Position numbers and translations under genes: made by a program. From an uncultured Oscillospiraceae bacterium (lineage in GTDB: Bacteria; Bacillota; Clostridia; Oscillospirales; Oscillospiraceae): 58,320 nucleotides of DNA. Under the pieces are notes generated by a model that saw only the letters and a program-made list of their open reading frames with translations, was not told where the DNA came from and ran no database searches. Positions 30,350 to 38,748 of the stretch are shown here, one piece after another. The DNA lies in NCBI GenBank assembly GCA_910588365.1, contig CAJUQS010000034.1:1-58320 (forward strand). Direction: 5' to 3'. The stretch's first letter is position 1. Every line of letters starts with the position of its first letter.

Positions 30350-31870
30350 GTGCGCATCAACCCGCTGCTGTTGGAAAAAATCAAGGAGTCGCTGTCCTCT
30401 GTCCTGCCCATTACCGCCATCGTGCTGGCGCTGAGCGTCTCCATCGTGCCCCTGACAACCGGGGCGCTGGTGCTGTTCCTGTTCGGCGCGCTGCTGCTGA
30501 TTGCGGGGGTGGGCGTATTCACCCTGGGCGTGGACATGTCCATGACGCCCATGGGCAGCGCCATCGGGATGTATATGAGCCGGGCCAGACACAGGTCCAT
30601 CCCTCTGGCGGTGGCCTTTGTGCTGGGTCTGCTCATCACGGTGGCGGAGCCGGATCTGACGGTGCTGGCCGAGCAGGTGCCCGCCATCCCCAACTGGACA
30701 CTTATCCTCACCGTGGCCGCCGGGGTGGGTCTGTTTCTGGTCCTCGCCCTGCTGCGTGTGATGCTGAAGATTCCCCTGTCCCGGCTGCTGGTCGGGTGCT
30801 ATCTGGCGGTATTCGCCCTGGCCATGCTGGCGCCCAGGGACTTCATCCCCGTCTCCTTTGACTCCGGCGGCGTGACCACCGGCCCCATCACGGTACCCTT
30901 CATCATGGCTCTGGGCGTGGGCCTGGCCTCGGTGCGCAGTGACAAGAACTCCACCAGCGACAGCTTCGGCCTGGTGGCGCTGTGCAGCATCGGCCCCATT
31001 CTCTCGGTGCTGGTCCTGGGCATCTGCTATGCCCCGGATGCCGCCAGCTACACCCCCGCCGCCCTGCCGGACATCGCCACCACCCGGGATGCGGCCCGGG
31101 AGTTCGTCTCCGCCTTTCCCCACTACGCCCGGGAGGTGGCGTCGGCCATGGTGCCCATCTGCGCCATGTTCCTGCTGTTCCAGCTGCTCACCAGGCGGTT
31201 CAAACGGACCCAGCTGCTGCGTATTGGTAGCGGCCTGGTGTATACATATGGGGGCCTTGTGATGTTCCTCACCGGGGTGAACGTGGGCTTCATGCCCGCC
31301 GGACAGCTCATCGGGGCCGCCATTGCCGGCGGGGAGACCCCCTTCCTCCTGATTCCCGCGGGGATGCTCATGGGTTACTTCATTGTGGCCGCCGAGCCGG
31401 CGGTCCACGTGCTGGTGCGGCAGGTGGAGGAGGTTTCCATGGGCTCCATCTCCCAGGCCGCCATGCGCCAGGGCATGTCCATCGGCGTGGCGGTGTCCAT
31501 CGGCATCGCCATGTTGCGGGTGCTGACGGGGATCTCCATTTTGTGGTTCCTCATCCCGGGCTACGCCGTCAGCCTGGGCCTGACCTTCTTTGTGCCCCAG
31601 CTCTTTACCGGCGTGGCCTTCGACGCCGGCGGCGTGGCCTCCGGTCCCATGACCGCCACCTTCCTGCTGCCCTTTGCCATGGGGGCCTGCGAGGCGGTGG
31701 GGGGAAATCTGATGACCGACGCCTTCGGCCTGGTGGCATTGGTGGCAATGACCCCCCTGGTGGCCATCCAGCTCCTGGGTCTGGCGGGCCGGGTGAAAAA
31801 GCGGCTGGCCGACGACGCCCTGCGCGCGGAGATGGCCAGGGTGGAGGACTGTGTCCTCTACTACGAGTAA
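30350..31870 (+). CDS. Fused double-DUF1538 membrane protein
   Basis: A 506-aa integral membrane protein built of two homologous halves, each a DUF1538 domain. The hallmark loop appears twice: SFDSGGVTTGPITVPF (near residue 170) and AFDAGGVASGPMTATF (near 425), each followed by a second motif (SDSFGLVALCSIGP and TDAFGLVALVAMTP). About 12-14 hydrophobic helices are visible. From memory, a two-gene DUF1538 pair (UmpAB) has been reported as a Na+/H+ antiporter; here both halves are one protein. I chose GTG 30350 because GGAG lies 6 nt upstream. A tandem PII-like gene starts 25 bp downstream. Confidence 0.88.
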   Translation: MRINPLLLEKIKESLSSVLPITAIVLALSVSIVPLTTGALVLFLFGALLLIAGVGVFTLGVDMSMTPMGSAIGMYMSRARHRSIPLAVAFVLGLLITVAEPDLTVLAEQVPAIPNWTLILTVAAGVGLFLVLALLRVMLKIPLSRLLVGCYLAVFALAMLAPRDFIPVSFDSGGVTTGPITVPFIMALGVGLASVRSDKNSTSDSFGLVALCSIGPILSVLVLGICYAPDAASYTPAALPDIATTRDAAREFVSAFPHYAREVASAMVPICAMFLLFQLLTRRFKRTQLLRIGSGLVYTYGGLVMFLTGVNVGFMPAGQLIGAAIAGGETPFLLIPAGMLMGYFIVAAEPAVHVLVRQVEEVSMGSISQAAMRQGMSIGVAVSIGIAMLRVLTGISILWFLIPGYAVSLGLTFFVPQLFTGVAFDAGGVASGPMTATFLLPFAMGACEAVGGNLMTDAFGLVALVAMTPLVAIQLLGLAGRVKKRLADDALRAEMARVEDCVLYYE

Positions 31871-31894
31871 CAGGAGAGGAGGCAGTATCCCGCC

Positions 31895-32581
31895 ATGAGA
31901 AAACCGGAACAGATGTCCCTTATCATGTCCATTGTGGAGCGGGGCAGCGGCAGCAAGCTTGTCAAGCTCTACAACGAGCAGCAGGTGTTCACCCACCTGC
32001 GCTGCGAGGGGGCCGGCACGGCCACCTCGGAGATTATGGATATCCTGGGCCTGGGCAGCTCGGAGAAGGACATCCTGCTCAGCTTCACCCCCCTGTCCAC
32101 CGCCCGGGCCCTTCTGGACGCGCTGGACGACGAGCTGCGGGGAGCGGTCCCCGGCCGGGGAATCGCCTTTGCCATGAAGCTGTCGGCGGTGAACAGTCTC
32201 ATTGCCGCTTATATCAGCCTGAGAACGAGTCCGCCGGAGACGGACAGCGGAGGGGAGGACGACATGGAACAGCAGAAGAGGAACAGCCTCATCCTGGTGA
32301 CGGTGAACCAGGGCTTCACCGACGAGGTCATGGATACCGCCCGGAAGGCCGGGGCCCGCGGGGGCACCATCATCCGGGCCCGCTGGGCGGGGGACGAGAG
32401 CTTTGCCCAGTCCCGGGGCATCACCACCCTCCAGGCGGAGAAGGAGATGATCTTCATCGTGGTGCCCAAGGAGATGCGAAACGCGGTCATGGAGGCGGTG
32501 AACACCCAGCACGGCCTCCAGTCCGAGGCTGGGGCGATGGTCAGCGCCGTGGCCATCGAGCAGCTGGTCCACCTGGGGTAA
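31895..32581 (+). CDS. Tandem PII-like signalling protein
   Basis: A 228-aa protein with two PII/ferredoxin-like halves. Residues 1-110 include SLIMSIVERGSGSKLVKLYN and RGIAFAMKLSAVNS. Residues about 128-228 include SLILVTVNQGFTDEVMDTAR, the PII-like GARGGTIIRARW, and EKEMIFIVVPKEMRNAVM. The second half keeps the G-A-x-G-G-T-x-x-R motif, whose loop normally contacts ATP and the target. The first half has GAGTATSEIMDILG at the same place. It lies 25 bp after a DUF1538 transporter and probably gates it in response to nucleotides or carboxylates. It is followed by a terminator. Confidence 0.8.
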   Translation: MRKPEQMSLIMSIVERGSGSKLVKLYNEQQVFTHLRCEGAGTATSEIMDILGLGSSEKDILLSFTPLSTARALLDALDDELRGAVPGRGIAFAMKLSAVNSLIAAYISLRTSPPETDSGGEDDMEQQKRNSLILVTVNQGFTDEVMDTARKAGARGGTIIRARWAGDESFAQSRGITTLQAEKEMIFIVVPKEMRNAVMEAVNTQHGLQSEAGAMVSAVAIEQLVHLG

Positions 32582-32601
32582 GGGCAAATAAAAATGGCAA
32601 A

Positions 32602-32629
32602 AGGGAGAGCACCGTCGGGTGCTCTCCCT
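32602..32629 (+). terminator. Terminator of the DUF1538-PII operon
   Basis: AGGGAGAGCACC / GGTGCTCTCCCT with loop GTCG, 20 bp after the PII gene. An identical copy lies at 34861-34890 after the next gene. Confidence 0.85.
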
Positions 32630-32744
32630 GGGCAAATTATCAATACATTCACAAACTTTTTAGGTGCGAACCTACTGGCAGGAAATTACGTATTTTTATC
32701 CGCAATTAACATCAGTTTTGATAACTTGGAAAGAGGAAAATTAT

Positions 32745-34841
32745 ATGAGAAGTTTGAAATTTTCTACACTACTTCTTTGTTCCTTGGTACTTTGCTTTAT
32801 GGGTACCGTTTCTGCTGATGCCTCCGAAATGGGTAAATCTGTCCAACAGAATGTTATCTCTGTTGGATATGGCACCATTTCTGTCATCAAAGCTGATGGT
32901 TCACTTTGGGTCTGGGGTAAAGGCTCATACGGATTAACACAATTCCAGGACCGAGCGCCCACCACTCCAACAAAACTTTTAACCCGCGTATCCTCCGTCT
33001 ACGGCTGGACCGCGAACACAGACGGACATTCCGGCATTCCAGATGTCTTTAGCGCATTCTTGAGGAAAGACGGTTCACTTTGGTTACTGGGCGACACCGT
33101 TTACGGAGCGCTCCTAGAGCCCAAGGAGATATTAAGCAATGTGAGCGCCGTCAGCGTGGGAGAGAACGAGCTTTCAGTTCTGAAAACGGATGGTTCCCTT
33201 TGGCTTTATGAGTACGTAGGTAAAGACAAAAAGGTGATGGACAATGTCGTGGCAGTCAGCTCCTGTGGATCGACAAAAGCGGCGATCAAAACAGATGGTA
33301 CTCTTTGGATGTGGGGAGAAAACACTTTTGGCCAACTGGGTACCGGGGATCTGACGTCACGGAATGCCCCGGTCAAGGTGATGGAGGATGTATCTACTGT
33401 CAGTGTGTGTCATACCCACACGGCGGCAATCAAGTCTGACGGCTCCCTTTGGATGTGGGGTGACAACAGCTTTGGCCAGTTGGGTAACGGCATGACACAT
33501 AACGCCACCGCGACTCGTTCCGGCTGGAATGCCAACACTGGCACATCGATGCTCACACTCCAATTCCCGGTCCAGACCATTCCGCTCAAGGTGATGGACC
33601 AGGTGGCTTCCGTCAGCGTCAATGGTGCCAGCGGTCACAGCACCCATGTTATCAAGACCGATGGCAGCCTTTGGTCCTGGGGTGACAACAACAGTGGTCA
33701 ACTAGGTATCGAAAGCGGCTCTAAAACTGTGTCCGCAGGCTACATAAATAACGATGGTAGCGCCAGATACAACAACCACACCATCCAAGATGTGCCTACG
33801 AAAGTTATGGACAATGTGGCAGCGGTGAGCAGCAACAGCGGTACCACAGCCATTGTGAAGCGTGACGGAACCGTCTGGGTAACAGGCAAGTCTGTCTCCT
33901 CCTGGGACGTGAGCTACAGTTCCTTCACCAAGATCATGGACGGAGCGGCCGTCCCCAGCGCCTCCGGTAAGCCCACCGTAGGAGGCTTTTCTGATGTGAC
34001 ACAAGATAGCTATTATGCGGACGCGGTTCTATGGGCCACCAACAGTGCAATTGCTAAAGGAACCAGCGCTAATACTTTTTCCCCCAATGATTCCTGCACG
34101 AAAGCGGAGATTTTGACTTTTATCTGGCGGGCTGCTGGAGAACCAACACCCACCATCTCCAATCCTTTTTCTGATGTACCCGGTGGCAGCTATTATTACC
34201 AAGCTGCGCTTTGGGCCTATCAAAATGGCATAGTATCCGGCCCCACCTTCGCTGGAAAAACGCCATGCACCAGAAGTTTGGCGGTGACCTGCCTTTGGAA
34301 AGCGGTGGGGAGCCCGTCTGTGTCCCCAGCCAATCAATTCTCTGATGTCAGTTCCGGTGCGAACTACGCTCAGGCGGTGGCCTGGGCAGTAAATAGTGGC
34401 GTTACTAACGGCATGGCAACTAACATCTTTTCCCCCAACGCCGTTTGTAGCCGTGGACAGATTGTAACTTTTCTTTATCGTTGCCGTAGCATGAGCTTCA
34501 TGGGTTCGGGAAGCAACATCAATATTTTTGAAAATTGTGTAAAAAATTGGGTCACATATCAATCCGGAGAGGAAAGAGCCTCCTTGCACATTGCAAACGT
34601 GTCAGGTAATCAGCTGGACTGCGAGGTGTCTTTTTACAGGCTGATGGGCCTCCAATTTACGGGAACGATTGATATGAATGGGCATGTGGTTTTGTATGAT
34701 GCGGAACAGGATATTCGGGGTGAGCTTTCTTTTGATGGTCTGGAAATGATTCTGATTCTACAGGAAAAACCCGATGTTTATTTTGAGCAACCCCTGTCAG
34801 AGTTTATTGGCGGGCTACGGTTTGTTTTCCAACAGGAATAA
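32745..34841 (+). CDS. Secreted RCC1-repeat protein with three SLH domains
   Basis: A 698-aa cell-surface protein. It has a signal peptide (KFSTLLLCSLVLCFMGTVSA). About seven RCC1-type blade repeats follow (residues about 35-410), each marked by K-x-DG-S/T-L-W-x-W-G, for example AIKTDGTLWMWGENTFGQLG. Three S-layer-homology domains (about 420-590) begin GFSDVTQDSYYADAVLWAT, PFSDVPGGSYYYQAALWAY and QFSDVSSGANYAQAVAWAV and should bind pyruvylated cell-wall polymer. About 100 C-terminal residues are unrecognised. Its AT-rich composition, rare in this window, and flanking duplicated terminators suggest horizontal acquisition. The start at 32745 follows AGAGG. Confidence 0.88.
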   Translation: MRSLKFSTLLLCSLVLCFMGTVSADASEMGKSVQQNVISVGYGTISVIKADGSLWVWGKGSYGLTQFQDRAPTTPTKLLTRVSSVYGWTANTDGHSGIPDVFSAFLRKDGSLWLLGDTVYGALLEPKEILSNVSAVSVGENELSVLKTDGSLWLYEYVGKDKKVMDNVVAVSSCGSTKAAIKTDGTLWMWGENTFGQLGTGDLTSRNAPVKVMEDVSTVSVCHTHTAAIKSDGSLWMWGDNSFGQLGNGMTHNATATRSGWNANTGTSMLTLQFPVQTIPLKVMDQVASVSVNGASGHSTHVIKTDGSLWSWGDNNSGQLGIESGSKTVSAGYINNDGSARYNNHTIQDVPTKVMDNVAAVSSNSGTTAIVKRDGTVWVTGKSVSSWDVSYSSFTKIMDGAAVPSASGKPTVGGFSDVTQDSYYADAVLWATNSAIAKGTSANTFSPNDSCTKAEILTFIWRAAGEPTPTISNPFSDVPGGSYYYQAALWAYQNGIVSGPTFAGKTPCTRSLAVTCLWKAVGSPSVSPANQFSDVSSGANYAQAVAWAVNSGVTNGMATNIFSPNAVCSRGQIVTFLYRCRSMSFMGSGSNINIFENCVKNWVTYQSGEERASLHIANVSGNQLDCEVSFYRLMGLQFTGTIDMNGHVVLYDAEQDIRGELSFDGLEMILILQEKPDVYFEQPLSEFIGGLRFVFQQE

Positions 34842-34860
34842 CTGTTCTGTGATAGTTCAA

Positions 34861-34890
34861 CAGGGAGAGCACCGTCGGGTGCTCTCCCTG
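34861..34890. terminator. Terminator after the RCC1/SLH gene, duplicate of 32602-32629
   Basis: CAGGGAGAGCACC / GGTGCTCTCCCTG followed by TTTT. The stem and loop are identical to the terminator before the gene. Confidence 0.85.
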
Positions 34891-34911
34891 TTTTGACTGT
34901 GGGGGAGTGTC

Positions 34912-35160
34912 TTATTCCTCCTCGCCCTTCCGGACCAGGACGAAGCCGTCCCCGTCCCTGCGGTAAACCGCCTCCATGTCCCCGTCCATACACGAGAGCA
35001 TAGGGTCCCCGGCCTCATAAAAAGCACAGGTGCCGCAGGAGGAGCTCAGACGCCGGGGCACCGGCGCCAGCCGCGCTCCGTCCAGGCCCGCCTTCTTCAG
35101 GGCGCTGCAGCTGCGCAGAGCCGCCAGATGGGTGTGGAAGGTGGCGACGTACTGTTCCAT
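34912..35160 (-). CDS. DUF3343-family protein
   Basis: An 82-aa protein. It shows YVATFHTHLAALRSCSALKK at the N-terminus, then LAPVPRRLSSSCGTCAFYE with C-G-T-C, like the Ser-Ser-x-Cys-Gly motif of DUF3343 (putative Se/S carrier-like) proteins. Such genes regularly accompany yedE/yedF. The start ATG (35160) overlaps the TGA of the TusA-like gene by one base, so the two are translationally coupled. The likely role is in intracellular selenium or sulfur transfer; the exact function is unknown. Confidence 0.8.
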   Translation of the reverse strand: MEQYVATFHTHLAALRSCSALKKAGLDGARLAPVPRRLSSSCGTCAFYEAGDPMLSCMDGDMEAVYRRDGDGFVLVRKGEEE

Positions 35161-35363
35161 CACTTGGTCAGAGTCAGCTTGAAGTCGCCCTCGAACTCGG
35201 ACACCGAGACGGCGTAGCCCGCGTTCTTGGCGAACCGGGTCACGTTCTCCACCGAGCACTGGTTGTCCACAGCGACCTCCAGCTTGCTGGGGCTGCCGTC
35301 CTTGACGGCCTTCTGCACCATGATAACAGGCGTGGGGCAGGAATATCCGCGTGCGTCTACCAT
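35160..35363 (-). CDS. TusA/YedF-family sulfur carrier protein
   Basis: A 67-aa protein with the TusA fold. It begins MVDARGYSCPTPVIMVQKAV, carrying the C-P-x-P active-site Cys that receives persulfide or perselenide sulfur. The segment VAVDNQCSVENVTRFAKNAG follows, as in YedF. It lies between yedE and a DUF3343 gene on the same strand, the usual selenium-trait cluster. Possible partners are the nearby Csd-like aminotransferase as donor and the DUF3343 protein as acceptor (inference). Confidence 0.88.
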   Translation of the reverse strand: MVDARGYSCPTPVIMVQKAVKDGSPSKLEVAVDNQCSVENVTRFAKNAGYAVSVSEFEGDFKLTLTK

Positions 35364-35509
35364 CGTTTTTATCTCCTTTGTTGTGTTGGGGCAGGTGCGT
35401 GTTGGGCGTTGCCCAAACCCAGCAGGGCTCCGCCCTGCCCCCGCCGCCTTTTGAAAAAGGCGGGCGAAAACTTTAATGTTTGAGTATGTTGACTTCTTTC
35501 AAACAGACT

Positions 35510-36601
35510 CTAGAGTTTTTGCGTATTCATGACGGAAACAACCGCCAGCACCACAAAACCTGCCGCCACGGCGATAGCCACCGGGCCGGTGCCGATGCCG
35601 GTGGCGGAGGAGGCCAGGCCGAAGTTGTGGCTCACCGCCGCGCCCACAATGAAGCCGGTAACGGTGACAGCGGAGTCGGAGTTGCCCTCGCCCGCCAGAA
35701 TCAGCTGGCGCAGGGGGCAGCCGCCCAGGAGCACGGAGCCCCAGCCCACCAGCACCATGCCCAGCAGGTTCCACACCGCCTCGGAGTGGGCGATGGGCTG
35801 CTCGGCAAAACCCAGCTTGAAGCTGCCCAGCACCAGGTTGCCCACCAGCACCGCCGCGATGATGGCGATGAAGGCGGAGATGAGCCGGAAGTCCTTGAAC
35901 ATCACCGCGTCACGGATGCCGCCCACCATGCACAGGCGGGAGCGCTGGGCCAGCACGCCGATGACCAGAGCCACCGCCAGGGCAACAAGCACCGGCGCGG
36001 CCATGGAGCCGGGGCCCTTGGCGCTGAAGACGATGAAGTCGGGGCCGATGAGCAGCAGCGCCAGCAGCGCGGCCATCAGTACCGGGAAGATAAGCCCCTC
36101 GGCCATGGACTGCTGATAGGCCCGGCGGAGGCTGAAGCCCCGCTGGAGGAACTGGATGCCGATGAGGATGCCAATGGCGAAGCCCGCCAGGCCCACCACC
36201 GCGTTCAGATCGCCGCCGCCGATGCGGATGACCATCCGCAGGGGGCAGCCCAGAAACACCAGCGCGCCAATCATGACGAACACGGCCACCACAAAGCGGA
36301 GCATGGGGGACGAGCCGCCCTTGGGCTTGAACTCCCCCCTGACAAAGGCGATGGCGGTGGAGCCCAGCACCAGGCCGATGACCTCGGGACGGATGTACTG
36401 GACGATGCCGGTGCCCACCTCGGCGTCAAAGCCGGCCCGCTGGAAGTTCAGCGCACCGGCGATGTCCCGCAGGAAGCAGGCGATGCAGAAGCCCATGTTG
36501 GCCGGGTTGCCCAGGTACGTCAGCAGCACCGCCGCCGCGCCCACGGCAAGGCCCGTGCCGATGAGCAGGCCGTAGCGCTTGATGAAGCTTTCTTTTTCCA
36601 T
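35510..36601 (-). CDS. yedE: YedE-family putative selenium transporter
   Basis: A 363-aa membrane protein with about ten helices and two YeeE/YedE units. The signature occurs twice: FLGCPLRMVIRIGGGDLNA (near residue 120) and LLGGCPLRQLILAGEGNSDS (near 300). The Cys in each GCPLR should line the anion path, as in YeeE. The N-terminal NPANMGFCIACFLRDIAG has a further C-x2-C. The start at 36601 is preceded by GAGGAGA. It leads the yedE-tusA-DUF3343 unit. YedE proteins of this type co-occur with selenium use, so selenium-compound import is the likely role. Confidence 0.88.
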   Translation of the reverse strand: MEKESFIKRYGLLIGTGLAVGAAAVLLTYLGNPANMGFCIACFLRDIAGALNFQRAGFDAEVGTGIVQYIRPEVIGLVLGSTAIAFVRGEFKPKGGSSPMLRFVVAVFVMIGALVFLGCPLRMVIRIGGGDLNAVVGLAGFAIGILIGIQFLQRGFSLRRAYQQSMAEGLIFPVLMAALLALLLIGPDFIVFSAKGPGSMAAPVLVALAVALVIGVLAQRSRLCMVGGIRDAVMFKDFRLISAFIAIIAAVLVGNLVLGSFKLGFAEQPIAHSEAVWNLLGMVLVGWGSVLLGGCPLRQLILAGEGNSDSAVTVTGFIVGAAVSHNFGLASSATGIGTGPVAIAVAAGFVVLAVVSVMNTQKL

Positions 36602-36683
36602 AGATTCTTTTCTCCTCTCACTTTTCCCCAAAAATTCAGTCAGGTGACAAAAATGGACCATATCACCCGTTCTGACAAAAGAG

Positions 36684-36712
36684 AATATATAGTTTTTCTA
36701 TGGAAAAAGCAA
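36684..36712 (-). promoter_or_regulatory. Promoter of the yedE operon
   Basis: TTGCTT (36707-36712), 17 bp, TATATT (36684-36689) on the minus strand, divergent from the csd promoter 35 bp away. Together they fill the 301-bp gap. Confidence 0.5.
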
Positions 36713-36746
36713 GGGGGAGTTTCCCGGCGGCCGGGCCGGATCCGCA

Positions 36747-36775
36747 TTGTCAAACCGGAAAAAATGTGGTATAGT
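36747..36775 (+). promoter_or_regulatory. Promoter of the csd-like gene
   Basis: TTGTCA (36747-36752), 17 bp, TATAGT (36770-36775), leaving an untranslated leader of about 120 nt. Confidence 0.7.
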
Positions 36776-36902
36776 GGAAAAATCAGAGCTTTTCCGAAGA
36801 AGGGGACGGGATTTCCGCACTTTTCCTGCCCCGCTCCGGTTGTATTTTGATTTCAACTGAATAAACATTCTTTTATTCAAAAAAACGATAGGAGTTGATG
36901 CC

Positions 36903-38054
36903 ATGCGCCCCATCTATCTGGACAACGCCGCCACCTCGTTCCCCAAGCCGCCTGCCGTGGCCCAGGCCGCGGCCCGGTACCTGACGGAGGTGGGAGCCTC
37001 CATCAACCGGGGCGTCTACGCCAGCGCCCAGGACGCGGGGATGACCACCCTGCTGCTGCGGGAGGGGCTGTGCCGCCTGTTCCGCCACAACGATCCCACC
37101 CACTGCGTCCTGACGGCGGGCAATACCATGGGGCTGAACATGGTGCTGCGGGGCTGGCTGAAGCCGGGGGACCACTGCCTGGTCAGCGCCATGGAGCACA
37201 ACGCGGTCATGCGGCCCCTCCAGGATCTGGCCGCCCAGGGGGTGAGCTTTGACCGCATCCCCTGTGACAGCGCCGGACGGCTGGACCCGGCGGACATCCC
37301 GCCCCTCATCCGGCCCAACACCCGCCTGCTGGTCATGGCCCACGGCTCCAACGTAAGCGGGGCCGTCCAGGACGCCGCCGCGGTGGGGCGCATCTGCCGG
37401 GAGCGGGGCATCCCCTTCGCCCTGGATGCGGCCCAGACCGCCGGGCACTGGGACCTGGACTTCACCGGCTGGGGCCTCTCGGCCCTGTCGGTCCCGGGGC
37501 ACAAGGGGCTCATGGGCCCCTCGGGCATCGGCGCGCTGCTGCTGGACCCGGCCTTTGCCCGGGAGCTGACGCCCATTGTCACCGGCGGCACCGGCAGCGC
37601 CTCGGACTCGGAGATCCAGCCCGCCTATATGCCCGACCGCTTCGAGTCCGGCACCCCCAACCTGCCGGGCATCTACGGCCTGCAGGCGGCGGTGGACTTT
37701 ATTCTGGACACCGGCGTGGAGGTGCTGCACCGCCGGGAGATGGAGCTGACCGGGCAGTTTCTGGAGGGGATCCGGGACGTGCCGGGCATCCGTCTGGCGG
37801 GGCCCCGGGAGCTGGAGAACCGGGCGGGGGTCATCTCCGTGGACTTCCTGGCCGCCGACAACGCCGAGGCCGCCTTCCGCCTGGAGCAGGCGTATGGCAT
37901 CCTCACCCGGTGCGGACTCCACTGCGCCCCCTCCGCCCACAAGACCCTGGGCACCTTCCCCCAGGGGACCGTCCGCTTCAGCCCCGGATGGTTCACCACC
38001 CCGGAGGAGATCCGCGCCGCTGTGGACGCGGTACGGGAGATCGCCCAGGAATGA
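36903..38054 (+). CDS. Cysteine desulfurase / selenocysteine lyase-like aminotransferase
   Basis: A 383-aa class-V PLP enzyme. It starts MRPIYLDNAATSFPKP. It has TAGNTMGLNMVL, the PLP His region in SAMEHNAVMRP, LDAAQTAGHWDLD, the PLP lysine in SVPGHKGLMGPSGIG and the active-site Cys in RCGLHCAPSAHKTLGTFP. It should mobilise S or Se from (seleno)cysteine. It is divergent from yedE-tusA-DUF3343, a recurrent selenium-metabolism neighbourhood. The start at 36903 has AGGAG 7 nt upstream. Sulfur-only function is the alternative. Confidence 0.9.
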   Translation: MRPIYLDNAATSFPKPPAVAQAAARYLTEVGASINRGVYASAQDAGMTTLLLREGLCRLFRHNDPTHCVLTAGNTMGLNMVLRGWLKPGDHCLVSAMEHNAVMRPLQDLAAQGVSFDRIPCDSAGRLDPADIPPLIRPNTRLLVMAHGSNVSGAVQDAAAVGRICRERGIPFALDAAQTAGHWDLDFTGWGLSALSVPGHKGLMGPSGIGALLLDPAFARELTPIVTGGTGSASDSEIQPAYMPDRFESGTPNLPGIYGLQAAVDFILDTGVEVLHRREMELTGQFLEGIRDVPGIRLAGPRELENRAGVISVDFLAADNAEAAFRLEQAYGILTRCGLHCAPSAHKTLGTFPQGTVRFSPGWFTTPEEIRAAVDAVREIAQE

Positions 38055-38129
38055 CACCGGCCGCGGGAAGGCGCCGGCGGATCCTATCCATTCCCGAAAA
38101 AATGGCAGCGCAGCTTTTTCGACATGCAG

Positions 38130-38158
38130 AAGCGCCAGGGACCTTGTCCCTGGCGCTT
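38130..38158. terminator. Bidirectional terminator after the csd-like gene
   Basis: Stem AAGCGCCAGGGA / TCCCTGGCGCTT with a T-run on the plus side, between two convergent genes. Confidence 0.8.
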
Positions 38159-38172
38159 TTGGTCAGCTTTGA

Positions 38173-38664
38173 TTAATGGTGGCCGTGGTGATGGCCGCCG
38201 CCGGCACGCACCGTCTGGCAGCTGCCGTCGCAGTAGCCGCATTCGTGGTGGCTGCCGCAGTAGGCCGTGCCGCCGTGGGTGTGGCGGCCGGTGATGGTGC
38301 AGCCCTCCACGCCGCACAGGGCGTAGCACTTGCCGTCGCAGTAGCCATCCGCATGGTCGTAGCCGCAGTAGATCGTGCCGTCGTGGGTATGGCGGCCGGT
38401 GATGGTGCAGTCCTCCACCTCACACAGGGCGTAGCACTTACCATCGCAGTAGCCGCCCGCGTGGTCATAGCCGCAGTAGGTGCGCCCGCTGTGGGTGTGG
38501 CGGCCTGCGATCTCACAGCCCTCCACCGTGCAGACCGGATAGGTGGTGGAGACGGCACTTGCCGCCCTGGCCACCCGGCCGTGGCCGCAGTGGGCGGAGG
38601 CGGGAGCAGCCAGCAGCAGGGCCGTCAGGACAGCCGCCGTTCCGGCGGCAAAGCGTTTGTTCAT
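38173..38664 (-). CDS. Secreted Cys/His-rich tandem-repeat protein
   Basis: A 163-aa exported protein. It has a signal peptide (FAAGTAAVLTALLLAAPASA), then about three tandem units of 33 residues. Each has the pattern C-x-V-E-x-C-x-I-x-G-R-H-T-H-x-G-x-x-Y-C-G-x-x-H, then GYCDGKCYALC. The C-terminus is HHHGHH. Each unit offers about seven Cys and three His, so binding of Zn, Cu or similar ions, or several disulfides, is likely. I recall similar uncharacterised repeats in Clostridia. The start at 38664 has GAGGAGG 9 nt upstream. It is monocistronic, with a terminator in common with the csd-like gene. Confidence 0.8.
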   Translation of the reverse strand: MNKRFAAGTAAVLTALLLAAPASAHCGHGRVARAASAVSTTYPVCTVEGCEIAGRHTHSGRTYCGYDHAGGYCDGKCYALCEVEDCTITGRHTHDGTIYCGYDHADGYCDGKCYALCGVEGCTITGRHTHGGTAYCGSHHECGYCDGSCQTVRAGGGHHHGHH

Positions 38665-38748
38665 GGGAATCATCCTCCTCTTATTTCATATCGGCAGATA
38701 CGCTCCGCCTGATAAGCAGGTTCAGGGAACCTCGGCCGGAAAATGGCG

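Noticed and set aside
30125..32635. 836-codon minus-strand frame opposite the DUF1538 and PII genes
   Set aside because: Repetitive Gly/His/Gln/Asp product, no start signals, and two genuine genes on the other strand.
33357..34589. Minus-strand frames inside the RCC1/SLH gene
   Set aside because: Antisense of a clear repeat protein; apparent repeats in them simply mirror the RCC1 and SLH repeats.
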